From: Azospirillum melinis
GTDB lineage: Bacteria; Pseudomonadota; Alphaproteobacteria; Azospirillales; Azospirillaceae
Reading direction: 5' to 3'
Length of the DNA: 42,521 bases
NCBI RefSeq assembly: GCF_013340935.1
Contig: NZ_WHOS01000063.1
Coordinates: 1-42,521, forward strand
Shown here piece after piece: positions 23,876 through 32,022 of this stretch. How positions within the stretch are numbered: position 1 is the stretch's first letter; each line of letters opens with the position of its first letter. Below the pieces are notes generated by a model. That model did not search any database. It saw only the letters and a program-made list of their open reading frames with translations, and was not told the DNA's origin. The translations under genes were made by a program, and so were the position numbers.

Positions 23876-25092
23876 CCCGTTCGGCAGACCCGCAATCGAT
23901 CGCGGATTACCGCGAGGCTGCCCGCCGCCGCCTGCCCAGGATGATCTTCGACTTCTATGACGGCGGCGCCGACAGCGAGAACACGCTGGCCTACAACCGT
24001 GCCGCCCTGGATGCCCGGCGGCTCCTGGGCTCCGCTCCTGTCGATGTCGGCCGGCGCAGCCAGAAGACGACGCTGTTCGGGCGGACGTTCGAAATGCCGC
24101 TGATCATCGGTCCGACCGGCCTTGCCGCCGCGGCCTGGCCGAAGGGGGATGCGGCCCTGGCACGGGCGGCCGGGCGGGCCGGCATCCCGTTCGTGATGAG
24201 CACTGCCGGCACCTGCACGCAGGAAGAGGTCGCCGCAGCGGGCGACGGTGCCAAATGGATGCAGCTCTACCTCTTCAGGAATCGGGAATTCTCCGCCCGC
24301 ATCGTCGACAAGGCCGACGAGCTTGGCTTCGAAGCGATCGAGGTCACCGTCGACAATGCGGTGGCGGGGAAGCGCCTGCGCGATGCGCGCAACGGCTTCA
24401 CCCTCCCCTTCCGCTGGACACCGGCGAACCTGGCGGGCCTGGCGCGGCATCCGGGCTGGAGCCTCCAGATGGCGCGTGCCGGCGCGCCGCGGCTGGAGGT
24501 GATGGCCGCCGGTCTCGGGTTGGAGCGGACCGACACGATTGCCGAATTGATGCAGAGCCAGCTCGATCCCTCGGTGTGCTGGGACGACATCGCCCGGCTG
24601 CGCGACCGCTGGAGGAAGCCGCTGATCGTCAAGGGCGTGCTCGATCCCGCCCACGTCGCCCGCGCGCTGGCGATCGGGGTCGACGGGCTGGTGATCTCCA
24701 ACCATGGCGGACGCCAGCTCGACGGCGCCGTGGCTCCCATCGATACCCTGCCGGATTTCGTGGCGGAGGCGCGCGGGCGCCTGACCCTGCTGATCGACAG
24801 CGGCTTCCGCTCCGGTTGCGACATTGCCCGCGCTTTGGCGCTCGGCGCCGACGCGGTCCAGATCGGGCGAGCCACCCTCTACGCCCTGGCGGCGGGCGGC
24901 GAAGCCGCGGTCTTCCATGCCCTGGGCCTGCTGAAGGCCGAGCTCGACGTCGTCCAGGCGCTGACGGGGGCGGCCGCTATCGCCGATTTCCATCCCGGCA
25001 TGATCCGCTCGCCGGCGCCTCATTCCGCCCTTGCGCGGCGCGATCCCGGCAGCCTGCTCCAGCCGTCCGCCTCCTTGGCCCTCCAAGCCTGA
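23872..25092 (+). CDS. FMN-dependent alpha-hydroxyacid oxidase/dehydrogenase
   Basis: 406 residues from the ATG at 23872, overlapping the transporter stop by 4 bp (ATGA). The family signature is intact: FYDGGADSENT near the N-terminus, IIGPTGLAAAAWPKGD, the phosphate- and FMN-binding LIVKGVLDP, the catalytic His in SNHGGRQLDGA, and LLIDSGFRSGCDIARALALGADAVQIGR. The family oxidises L-2-hydroxyacids (lactate, mandelate, glycolate) to 2-oxoacids. It could produce an arylpyruvate or arylglyoxylate for the neighbouring regulon, but no operator of that regulon precedes this operon. Confidence 0.9.
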   Translation: MTRSADPQSIADYREAARRRLPRMIFDFYDGGADSENTLAYNRAALDARRLLGSAPVDVGRRSQKTTLFGRTFEMPLIIGPTGLAAAAWPKGDAALARAAGRAGIPFVMSTAGTCTQEEVAAAGDGAKWMQLYLFRNREFSARIVDKADELGFEAIEVTVDNAVAGKRLRDARNGFTLPFRWTPANLAGLARHPGWSLQMARAGAPRLEVMAAGLGLERTDTIAELMQSQLDPSVCWDDIARLRDRWRKPLIVKGVLDPAHVARALAIGVDGLVISNHGGRQLDGAVAPIDTLPDFVAEARGRLTLLIDSGFRSGCDIARALALGADAVQIGRATLYALAAGGEAAVFHALGLLKAELDVVQALTGAAAIADFHPGMIRSPAPHSALARRDPGSLLQPSASLALQA

Positions 25093-25241
25093 AGGGGGAG
25101 GGGCCTGAAGGGAAAGAGCCAGCGGCGGGCGGTCAGCCTGCCGGACTGCGGGACCTGTTCGGGAAGGCGACGGGCCGCAAGGTGGACGACGACCAACTCA
25201 TGCTTGCGTGACCGCGGCAAAGGAACGAAAATCCGACCATC

Positions 25242-25784
25242 ATGCAGAAGAAGCGCTCCGCCAAGGCCCCGGAGAAATCCGGCGACCAACGCCTCCATCT
25301 CGACCGGTGGCTGCCCTATCGCCTGTTCATCATCGCGGCGCGGGTGGCCGAACCGCTGGCCGATTACTACGGCCCCCGCTACGGCCTGTCACAGGCGGCT
25401 TGGCGCATTCTGGCGACCGTGGGCGACAAGCCGGGAATGAGCGCGCGGCAGATCCGCCACGCCGCGGGCCTCGATCAGTTCGCCACCAGCCGCGCGATTG
25501 CCCAACTGTGCGAGCTTGGCTATGCGGAACGCAACGCCGCGGAACGCGACAAGCGGCGGGCCGAGGTCCATTTGACGCGGCAAGGTCAAACCGTTCTCGA
25601 TGACCTGACGACGATCTGCCTTTCGATCGAGAACGAGCTGTGGGCCGGTCTCAGCGAAAAGCAAAGAGGCGAACTCAATGCACTGCTCGACGTGATCGAC
25701 AAGGGCAGCGTCGGCATCGCCACCCGCGGATTGCAGGGGATGGCCGGCGATGCACCGGCCGGAAGCGTGCCGGAGGATCGATAG
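25242..25784 (+). CDS. MarR-family transcriptional regulator
   Basis: 180 residues. The winged helix-turn-helix is clear: YGLSQAAWRILATVGDKPGMSARQIRHAAGLDQFATSRAIAQLCELGYAERNAAERDKRRAEVHLT. The DxRR-type wing motif is present as DKRRAEV, and helical dimerisation ends flank it. It follows the hydroxyacid oxidase in the same direction after 149 bp. The AATTGCA palindrome at 20982-20998, upstream of the deacylase operon, is a candidate target. The ligand is unknown; MarR proteins of catabolic loci usually respond to aromatic acids or CoA-thioesters. Confidence 0.9.
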   Translation: MQKKRSAKAPEKSGDQRLHLDRWLPYRLFIIAARVAEPLADYYGPRYGLSQAAWRILATVGDKPGMSARQIRHAAGLDQFATSRAIAQLCELGYAERNAAERDKRRAEVHLTRQGQTVLDDLTTICLSIENELWAGLSEKQRGELNALLDVIDKGSVGIATRGLQGMAGDAPAGSVPEDR

Positions 25785-25807
25785 GATCGGGCCAATAGGA
25801 TCGGGCC
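25781..25807. repeat. 13-bp direct repeat at the end of marR
   Basis: ATAGGATCGGGCC occurs at 25781-25793 and 25795-25807, with a 14-bp period. The first copy includes the marR stop codon. It is short and may be a replication slip; no function is evident. Confidence 0.6.
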
Positions 25808-25894
25808 GGCGCGCAGTCGGCGCCGGAGGTGCCGTGCCCGGATACGGCCGGGACCGCGACGCTGCTTGCAGGAAGCCCCTCCGGGGCGGACCCG

Positions 25895-26524
25895 TCAGGC
25901 GGCGGAGGCCGCCGGTTTCCCGTTTGCCGCCGACAGGCCGATGAAGCCGTTGAGGAACAGGTCGCCGATCCGGTCCGCCAGTTCGCCGGGTGCCAACGGC
26001 CCCTTCTGGTCGAACCAGGTATAGGTCCAGTTGACCATCCCATAGAACAGCATGGCGTAGACCTTCTGCGCCTGCCGCTCGTCGAGCAGTCCGGGATTGA
26101 GATCGCGCAGCAGGCGGATCAGATGCTCCACCATGCGGCGCTCCAGAGCACGGATTTCGTCCTGCTGCTGCTGCGGCAGGTTGCCGATGTCGTTCAGCAG
26201 CACGACGTGCTTGCTGCGCGCCTCGGCATAGATATCCATGATCTCGTGCAGGAACTTGCGGAACCGCGTCTCAGGCGGATCCGCCTCGTCGAACACCTCC
26301 ACGGCACGGACCAGGATCTCCTTGATGTGGGTCGACAGGATGGCGAAAAGGATCGCCTCCTTCGATTTGTGGTAGTGATAGAGCCAGGATTTCGATGCCC
26401 CGCAGGCAACCGCCACCTCATTGATGGACGTGCTGGCAAAGCCCCTGCTGGCGAACAGATCGGCGGCGGTGTCCAGGATCAACTGCTGCTTGTCGTCGAA
26501 ATCGATTGCGCGCGTGCGGGCCAC
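25895..26524 (-). CDS. TetR-family regulator, candidate repressor of the aromatic regulon
   Basis: 209 residues from the GTG at 26524, which has AAGGAG about 9 bp upstream. The N-terminal HTH is typical: AADLFASRGFASTSINEVAVACGASKSWLYHYHKSKEAIL, and the C-terminal domain is helical. It lies 109 bp downstream of livF on the same strand and has its own degenerate operator at 26553-26568. Since the same operator form occurs before the diiron operon, the oxidoreductase, the hydratase/dehydrogenase and the transporter, this is the best candidate for their repressor. The layout resembles PaaR-type TetR control of phenylacetate genes, for which a phenylacetyl-CoA-like inducer would be expected. Confidence 0.88.
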   Translation of the reverse strand: MARTRAIDFDDKQQLILDTAADLFASRGFASTSINEVAVACGASKSWLYHYHKSKEAILFAILSTHIKEILVRAVEVFDEADPPETRFRKFLHEIMDIYAEARSKHVVLLNDIGNLPQQQQDEIRALERRMVEHLIRLLRDLNPGLLDERQAQKVYAMLFYGMVNWTYTWFDQKGPLAPGELADRIGDLFLNGFIGLSAANGKPAASAA

Positions 26525-26552
26525 GGCCAAACACTCCTTTTCTGCAAAATCC

Positions 26553-26568
26553 GACCGCTCAGTCGGGA
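26553..26568. promoter_or_regulatory. TetR-type operator before tetR, degenerate
   Basis: GACCGCTCAGTCGGGA matches the consensus at 11 of 16; the left half-site is intact. With its left flank it gives CCGAC-N6-GTCGG (26551-26566). It lies 29 bp upstream of the GTG start, in a position suited to autoregulation. Confidence 0.5.
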
Positions 26569-26633
26569 TATCGCGCCGTGCCCGTTGGCTTGTCAAGTCC
26601 GGTGAACTTTTCCACGCAGCCCGTCACCCCGCG

Positions 26634-27431
26634 CTAACTCCCGGCAGTCCGCAGCCGGGGATGCGGAGCTGGGGCAGCGTCCTCGTTCGACGGCTCCGGA
26701 TCGGCCTTGCGGGCGCCGAGGTAGGAGTCGACGACGCGGGGATCGCGGGCCACGGCCTCGGCCGGTCCCTCCAGCATGATGCTGCCCGTCTCCATCACAT
26801 AGGCGTGGTCGGCGACCGCGAGCGCCGCCCGCGCATTCTGCTCGATCAGCAGGATCGACACCCCGTGATCGCGCAGGCCCGCCACGGCGGCGATGATCTC
26901 CTTGGTCACCAGCGGCGCCAGACCCAGGCTGGGTTCGTCGAGCATCAGCAGCTTCGGCTTCGCCATCAGGGCGCGGCCCAGCGCCAGCATCTGCCGCTCG
27001 CCGCCGGACAGGGTATTGGCCGTCTGGCGCCTGCGCTCCTTCAGCCGGGGGAACAGGGCGAAGACCTCCTCCAGGCTTTGTCCGGCCGAATAACCGCGGT
27101 CTCCCCGGCGGCTGAAGCCGCCGAGCCTCAGATTGTCCTCCACCGGCATGGTGCCGAACAGGTCGCGGCTTTCCGGGACGAGGCAGAGGCCGGCGCGGAT
27201 GCGTTCCTCTACCGACAGGGCTGCAGTGGGCCAGCGCGGGAAAGCGATGCGCCCGGTGTGCGGCAGCAGCCCCATCAGCGCCGACAGCAAGGTGGTCTTG
27301 CCTGCCCCATTGGCGCCGACGACGGTGACGATCTGCCCCTCGCGGATACGAATGGAGAGACCGTGCAGCGCCTCCACCCGGCCGTAGCACACGCGCAAAT
27401 CCTCGGTCTCGGCAAGAATGTTCGCAGTCAT
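26634..27431 (-). CDS. livF: Branched-chain-amino-acid-type ABC transporter ATPase LivF
   Basis: 265 residues. The Walker A VGANGAGKTTLL, signature LSGGERQMLALGRALM and Walker B KLLMLDEPSLGLAP are intact, with the LivF-type phrases LCLVPESRDLF and YVMETGSIMLEGP. The start overlaps the LivMG stop by one base (TGATG), so the two are translationally coupled. A short Pro/Ala-rich tail after YLGARKAD is slightly longer than usual. It is one of the two ATPases of the importer encoded at 26634-31463. Confidence 0.93.
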   Translation of the reverse strand: MTANILAETEDLRVCYGRVEALHGLSIRIREGQIVTVVGANGAGKTTLLSALMGLLPHTGRIAFPRWPTAALSVEERIRAGLCLVPESRDLFGTMPVEDNLRLGGFSRRGDRGYSAGQSLEEVFALFPRLKERRRQTANTLSGGERQMLALGRALMAKPKLLMLDEPSLGLAPLVTKEIIAAVAGLRDHGVSILLIEQNARAALAVADHAYVMETGSIMLEGPAEAVARDPRVVDSYLGARKADPEPSNEDAAPAPHPRLRTAGS

Positions 27432-29206
27432 CACTCGGCTCCCAGATAGGCCAGCTGCACGTCGGCGTTGGCCTGGACGTCGCGCGGCGCCCCCTCGGCC
27501 AGCTTCTGGCCGTAATGCATGACGACCAGCCGGTCGGTGATCCCCAGGATGAAGTCCATGTCGTGCTCGACCAGCAGCACCGCGACCCCTTCGTCGCGCA
27601 GCCGCAGCAGCAGCCCGGCCAGCGCCTGCTTCTCCTTGTAGCGCAGGCCGGCCGCCGGCTCGTCGAGCAGGAGGACCACCGGATCGACCGCCAGTGCGCG
27701 GGCGATCTCCAGCACGCGCTGTTGGCCGAGCGGCAGGTTGGCCGCCAGCTCGTCGCGCTGCGCCCACAGTCCGACCCGCTCCAGCTGATGCGCCGCCTCG
27801 GCGAGCAGACGGGCCTCCTCCGCCCGGTCCAGCCTCAGGACGGAGCGGACCAGCCCGCTGCGCCCGCGCAGATGAGCGCCCAGCGCCGCGTTCTCCAGCA
27901 CCGTCATCGACGGCACCAGCTTGACGTGCTGAAAGGTCCGCGCAATGCCGCAGGATGCTATGGCCCGGCTGCGCAACCGGTCGATGCGGCGGCCGAGGAA
28001 GCGGATCTCGCCGGCGCTGGCGTTCAGCACGCCGCTGATCAGGTTGAACATGGTGCTCTTGCCCGCCCCGTTGGGGCCGAGCAGACCGAGGATGCCACCG
28101 GCCTCCACCTGAAAGGACAGCCGGTTGACCGCCACCAGACCGCCGAAATTCTTCTGCACCCCGTCGATGCTCAGCACCGGCTCGCCGCGCGCCGGGAGGG
28201 TGCGGATGCTGGGCATCGCCATCGGCGCCACAGCGGAGGCCGGACGGCGGACGCCCAGCCGCTCGACCAGCCAGGGCCATAGCCCCTGCCTGGCCCGCTG
28301 CAGCACCAGCAGCATCAGGATACCGAACGCCACGATCTCGAAATTGCCGGTCTGGCCGAGCAGGGCGGGCAGCGTGTCCTCCAGCACCTGGCGCAGCAGG
28401 GTGACGACGACGGCGCCGACGATGGCGCCCCAGACGCTGGATGCGCCGCCGATCACCGCCATGAACAGGTACTCGATGCCCATATGGATGCCGAAAGGCG
28501 TCGGATTGACGAAGCGCTGATCGTGGGCATAGAGCCAGCCGGCCAGGGCGGCCAGCATTGCGGCCAGCGTGAACACGGCGATCTTCAACCGCGCCGGATC
28601 GGCCCCGACGCTCTCGGCCAGCGCCCCGCCATGGCGGATCGAACGGATCGCCCGGCCGATCCGCGAGTCCAGCAGGTTCAGAACCCCCCAGAAGCTGGCG
28701 GCGGCACACAGGAGGATGACGTAGTACATCGGTACCTCGCCCCGGAGGTCGAAGCCCGCCAGGGTCAGGGGCGGAATGCCGGACAGCCCGTTGAAGCCGC
28801 CGAACCAGGGCAGATTCCCGACCAGATAGAAGAGGCTTATCCCCCAGGCGAGCGACGCGATGGCCAGGAAATGGCCGCTCATCCGCAAGGTCACCGCTCC
28901 GATCGCCGCCGCCGACGCTCCGGTCAGGAGCAGGGCGATGGGAAGCGTGAGCCAGGGGGAAAGCTGCCACCCGGTCGTCAGATAGGCGGTCGTGTAAGCG
29001 CCCATCCCGACGAAGGCGGCCTGCCCGAAGGAAACCAGCCCGGTCACGCCGGTCAGCAGGGTCAGGCCCAGCGTCACCAGCGAGGCGATCATGATGTAGC
29101 CGAGCAGCGCCACGTGATAGGGACCGAGCACCAGGGGAAGCAGCAGGGCGGCGGCAAGCCAGGGAAGCGGCCCTTTCAGGTGCCGGGCATGGGGGCGGTC
29201 ATTCAT
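27431..29206 (-). CDS. Fused LivM permease-LivG ATPase
   Basis: 591 residues from the ATG at 29206, which has GGTGGA 8 bp upstream. Residues to about 325 form a LivM-type permease with around nine membrane segments (GVTGLVSFGQAAFVGMGAY, then GGASSVWGAIVGA). After a short linker a LivG-type ATPase follows, with Walker A LGPNGAGKSTMFNLI, the LivG phrase GIARTFQ, LPLGQQRVLEIARALA in the signature position, Walker B VLLLDEPAAGL and VEHDMDFIL. In E. coli these are separate proteins. The first bases overlap the livH stop by 8 bp. The fusion fixes the permease to ATPase ratio at one to one. Confidence 0.93.
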   Translation of the reverse strand: MNDRPHARHLKGPLPWLAAALLLPLVLGPYHVALLGYIMIASLVTLGLTLLTGVTGLVSFGQAAFVGMGAYTTAYLTTGWQLSPWLTLPIALLLTGASAAAIGAVTLRMSGHFLAIASLAWGISLFYLVGNLPWFGGFNGLSGIPPLTLAGFDLRGEVPMYYVILLCAAASFWGVLNLLDSRIGRAIRSIRHGGALAESVGADPARLKIAVFTLAAMLAALAGWLYAHDQRFVNPTPFGIHMGIEYLFMAVIGGASSVWGAIVGAVVVTLLRQVLEDTLPALLGQTGNFEIVAFGILMLLVLQRARQGLWPWLVERLGVRRPASAVAPMAMPSIRTLPARGEPVLSIDGVQKNFGGLVAVNRLSFQVEAGGILGLLGPNGAGKSTMFNLISGVLNASAGEIRFLGRRIDRLRSRAIASCGIARTFQHVKLVPSMTVLENAALGAHLRGRSGLVRSVLRLDRAEEARLLAEAAHQLERVGLWAQRDELAANLPLGQQRVLEIARALAVDPVVLLLDEPAAGLRYKEKQALAGLLLRLRDEGVAVLLVEHDMDFILGITDRLVVMHYGQKLAEGAPRDVQANADVQLAYLGAE

Positions 29207-30233
29207 GGTCGTCATCCACCGTGAGATGGGCATAGGAGCGCCAGAGCAGGATCGGGACGATCAGGGTGAAGACGATGACCTCCTTGTAGGCGCTGGCCCA
29301 GAAGGAGGAGAATGCCTCCAGCAGCCCCACCGCCAGCGCTCCCAGTGCGGCCGCCGGGTAGGCGGCAAGCCCGCCGATGATCGCCCCGACGAAGCCCTTG
29401 AGACCGAGGATGAAGCCGGAATCGTAGTAGATCGTGGTGACCGGCCCGATCAGGATGCCCGACAACGCCCCAATGGCGGCGGCCAGCGCGAAGGTGACCT
29501 GTCCGGCATAATCGGGACTGATGCCCACGAGCTGCGCGCCCCGCCGGTTGACCGCGGTCGCCCGCAAGGCCTTGCCCAGCAGCGTGAAGCCGAAGAAGGC
29601 GAAGAGCACGAGGTTGAGCGCCAGGCTGGCGGCGACGATCATCAGCGTCTGGAACGCCACCGGCATCGCCAGGATTTCGGTCGAGCCGTCCAGGATCGCC
29701 GCCGTGCGCACCCCTTCCGGCCCGAACAGGTAGAGCCCGCTGCCGACCAGAACGAAATGCAATGCGATGGCGGCGATCAGAAGGTAGAGCGGGCTGGCCA
29801 TCGCCATCGGCTGGAACGCGACCCGGTAGAGGATGGGGCCCAGCGTCGTGACCATGGCGCAGGTCAGGAGCACCTGGGCCGCCCATGGCAGGGCGTTTCC
29901 GGCCAGCGCCGCTGCGGAAAGCGCGGCAGGCAGGGCGAGGAAGCTGAAGGCGGCCACCGCCAGCCCGCGGCGGGTCCGGCGGCGCCATGCGCCGTACAGC
30001 TCCATTGCGAAGGCAATTCCGCCGGCGATCAGCAGGATCCAGGCGAGGCCCGGCCGTTGCCTCTGCTCGAAACCAGCCAGCGTCAGCGCGGCGAAGGAGA
30101 CGAACTCTCCCTGCGGCACCAGGACGATCCGCGTGACGGTGAACACCATCACCAGACAGACCGCCAGCAGCACATAGACGGCCCCGGTGGCCAGACCGTC
30201 CTGAACGAGAAAACCGAAGATCGACAGGTCCAT
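29199..30233 (-). CDS. livH: Branched-chain-amino-acid-type ABC permease LivH
   Basis: 344 residues, hydrophobic throughout. The N-terminus DGLATGAVYVLLAVCLVMVFTVTRIVLVPQGEFVSFAA and the later GKALRATAVNRRGAQLVGI and YYDSGFILGLKGFVGAIIGG are typical of LivH. It is somewhat longer than the usual 300 residues, owing to extra membrane-spanning sequence near residues 60-130. It follows the binding-protein gene by 72 bp and overlaps livMG by 8 bp. Confidence 0.92.
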   Translation of the reverse strand: MDLSIFGFLVQDGLATGAVYVLLAVCLVMVFTVTRIVLVPQGEFVSFAALTLAGFEQRQRPGLAWILLIAGGIAFAMELYGAWRRRTRRGLAVAAFSFLALPAALSAAALAGNALPWAAQVLLTCAMVTTLGPILYRVAFQPMAMASPLYLLIAAIALHFVLVGSGLYLFGPEGVRTAAILDGSTEILAMPVAFQTLMIVAASLALNLVLFAFFGFTLLGKALRATAVNRRGAQLVGISPDYAGQVTFALAAAIGALSGILIGPVTTIYYDSGFILGLKGFVGAIIGGLAAYPAAALGALAVGLLEAFSSFWASAYKEVIVFTLIVPILLWRSYAHLTVDDDHE

Positions 30234-30251
30234 GATCCGGCCTCTCCCAGA

Positions 30252-30287
30252 GTTGCCTGGAGTGTTGCCTGAAGTGTTGCCTGGACA
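30252..30287. repeat. Three tandem 12-bp repeats between the binding-protein and permease genes
   Basis: GTTGCCTGGAGT, GTTGCCTGAAGT and GTTGCCTGGACA follow one another without gaps at 30252, 30264 and 30276. The array lies in the 72-bp gap upstream of livH, 19 bp from its start codon, and may tune translation or result from slippage. Confidence 0.7.
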
Positions 30288-30305
30288 GGTGCCGGCGGGA
30301 CCGGC

Positions 30306-31463
30306 TTACCGGACCAGCCGCCAGGTGCCGCTCTCGATGCGGACCATCACCCTGCTGCGCTCGTCGAGACCGAGATGGTCGGTCGGGGACATGGTGTAGA
30401 CACCGTTGGTCGCGACCACGTCCTTCACCTCCTCGATGGAATCGCGCAGCGCCTTGCGGAACTCCGGCGTACCGGGCCTGGCGGTTTTCAAAGCGTTGGG
30501 AACCGCGGCCTTCAGGATCAGCGCGGCATCCCACAGATAGGCCGCGAAGGTCGAGCGCATGCCGGCGTTGGGCAGCGCCTCGTACAGGCGGACGAATTCC
30601 AGCGCCGGCGCCTTGGCCGGGTGGCCGTCGGGCAGCTGCTCCGCGACCAGAACCGGACCGGCGGGCAGGAGCGTGCCTTCCACATTCTTGCCGCCGACGC
30701 GCAGGAAGTCGTTATTGGCGATGCCATGCGTCTGATAGACCGGCTTCTTGAAGCCGCGCTCGGCCAGCGTCGCCTGCGGCAGGACGGCCGGCGTGCCCGA
30801 TGCGGCGACGAACACAGCGTCGGGATTGGCGCCGATCAATCGCAGGATCTGACCGGTGACGCTGGTGTCGGTCCGCTGGAAGCGTTCCGAGGCAACGATC
30901 TTGATGCCGTTGCGTTCGGCGAGCGCGCCAAGCGACTTTGCCCAGCCTTCGCCGTAGGCATCGTTGAAGCTGATGAAGCCGACGGAACGCACCCCATGCG
31001 AGGCCATGTGCTGGACGATCGCCTGGGCCATCTGCCCGTCGCTCTGCGGTGTCTTGAAAGCCCAGCGCCGCTTTTCATCGACAGGTTCCACGATCGCACC
31101 GGAACCGGCGAGGCTCAGCATCGGCGTGCCGGTTTCGGAGAGCTGGTCGAGCAGGGCCAGCGAGTTCGGCGTCAGGCTCGGCCCGACGATGATGTCGACC
31201 TTGTCCTCGCCGATCAGTTTCCTCGCATGCTTGACCGCGGTGGTGGTGTCCGATGCGTCGTCCAGCAGAATCCAGTTGACCTTCTCGCCGCCGAATTCTT
31301 TCGGCAGGATTTGTACGGTGCGCTGCTGTGTCACGCCGACCGACGCCGCCGGTCCTGTGGCGGAAACGATCACGCCAACCGTGAGATCGGCCTTGGCCGG
31401 GAAGCCCGACAACAACGCCGAGCCTATCGCCAAAGCGATAAGCGTCTTCCTCTGGAGCTGCAT
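30306..31463 (-). CDS. ABC transporter periplasmic substrate-binding protein (LivK/Peripla_BP_6 type)
   Basis: 385 residues with a Sec signal peptide (K at 6, hydrophobic LIALAIGSALLSGF, cleavage probably after AKA at about 25). The mature part has the type I periplasmic-binding fold: TVGVIVSATGPAASVG, WILLDDASDTTTAVKHARKLIGEDKVDIIVGPSLTPNSLALLDQL and FISFNDAYGEGW. It captures the ligand for LivH, LivMG and LivF. The ligand pocket cannot be read by eye; given the regulon, an aromatic acid or aromatic amino acid is more likely than leucine. Its promoter carries a strong TetR-type operator. Confidence 0.92.
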   Translation of the reverse strand: MQLQRKTLIALAIGSALLSGFPAKADLTVGVIVSATGPAASVGVTQQRTVQILPKEFGGEKVNWILLDDASDTTTAVKHARKLIGEDKVDIIVGPSLTPNSLALLDQLSETGTPMLSLAGSGAIVEPVDEKRRWAFKTPQSDGQMAQAIVQHMASHGVRSVGFISFNDAYGEGWAKSLGALAERNGIKIVASERFQRTDTSVTGQILRLIGANPDAVFVAASGTPAVLPQATLAERGFKKPVYQTHGIANNDFLRVGGKNVEGTLLPAGPVLVAEQLPDGHPAKAPALEFVRLYEALPNAGMRSTFAAYLWDAALILKAAVPNALKTARPGTPEFRKALRDSIEEVKDVVATNGVYTMSPTDHLGLDERSRVMVRIESGTWRLVR

Positions 31464-31551
31464 CCAGCCGTCTCCTTCCCTGATTTGCGCGTTTTTCGCG
31501 TTGCCGCGGCGTCATGCGCCGTCTGGGCATTGGCGCCCTTGCATCAAGGCT

Positions 31552-31573
31552 ATTATAGTCCGTCCGGTCGGTC
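31552..31573 (-). promoter_or_regulatory. Promoter and TetR-type operator of the transporter operon
   Basis: GTCCGTCCGGTCGGTC at 31558-31573 matches the consensus at 15 of 16. A perfect minus-strand -10 TATAAT (31557-31552) abuts it, so a bound repressor would block RNA polymerase. The transcript would have a leader of about 80 bases before the ATG at 31463. Confidence 0.75.
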
Positions 31574-31625
31574 AATAGTTGGTTGCCGACACTGTCTGGC
31601 GATTGTCCGGTTGTGCGGGCTCCGC

Positions 31626-31946
31626 TCACCGTTTCAAGCTTCGAGCGGGCCATGCGGCGGCCAAGGCCGGCCCATACGTCGGCGCCCTGTCGGTGTCGAT
31701 GACCGTCGGCGTCTCCCACTCCTTCAAGCCGTTCAGCGCCTTGGACAGGAAGCGCCTGCCGACGGTGTTTTGCGAAGGAGAGAGGCAGAAGTCGATGGTG
31801 TTGCCATGCTTGTCGACAGCCCGGTACAGGTAGGCCCACGTGCCGCCCACCTTGACGTAGGTCTCGTCAACTCGCCAGCTGGCCGACCGCGGACAGCGCC
31901 ACTGCCAGCGAAGCCGCTTCCCGATCTCCGGCGCATACTGCACGGC
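31626..31946 (-). pseudogene. IS6-family transposase fragment
   Basis: About 105 codons still readable: QYAPEIGKRLR, then RVDETYVKVGGTWAYLYRAVDKHGNTIDFCLS with the first catalytic D of the DDE triad, and VIDTDRAPTYGPAL with the second. A full IS6 transposase is about 230-240 residues; here the N-terminal HTH part and the C-terminal part with the catalytic E are missing, and the last residues diverge from the family. No terminal inverted repeats or target duplication were recognised, so the element is dead. Confidence 0.88.
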
Positions 31947-32022
31947 GATATGGCATGCCTTTCCTTGACCATTGTAGCGTCTACCCCTACCCTCCGGCCC
32001 GGTTCATGCTGGGGAGGGGACG

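Larger units (their letters stand above)
31464..32022. other. Region between the transporter and partition genes, 559 bp
   Basis: It holds the transporter promoter at the left, an IS6 transposase remnant in the middle (31626-31946) and the ribosome binding site of parA (GGGGAGGGG) at the right. The 31574-31625 stretch between operator and remnant has no recognised feature. The remnant marks the border between the catabolic region and the partition/nos region. Confidence 0.6.

Noticed and set aside
31574..31640. Terminal inverted repeat of the IS6 remnant
   Set aside because: I could not match either flank to an IS6-type end or find a target duplication; the sequence at the border is not repeated on the other side.
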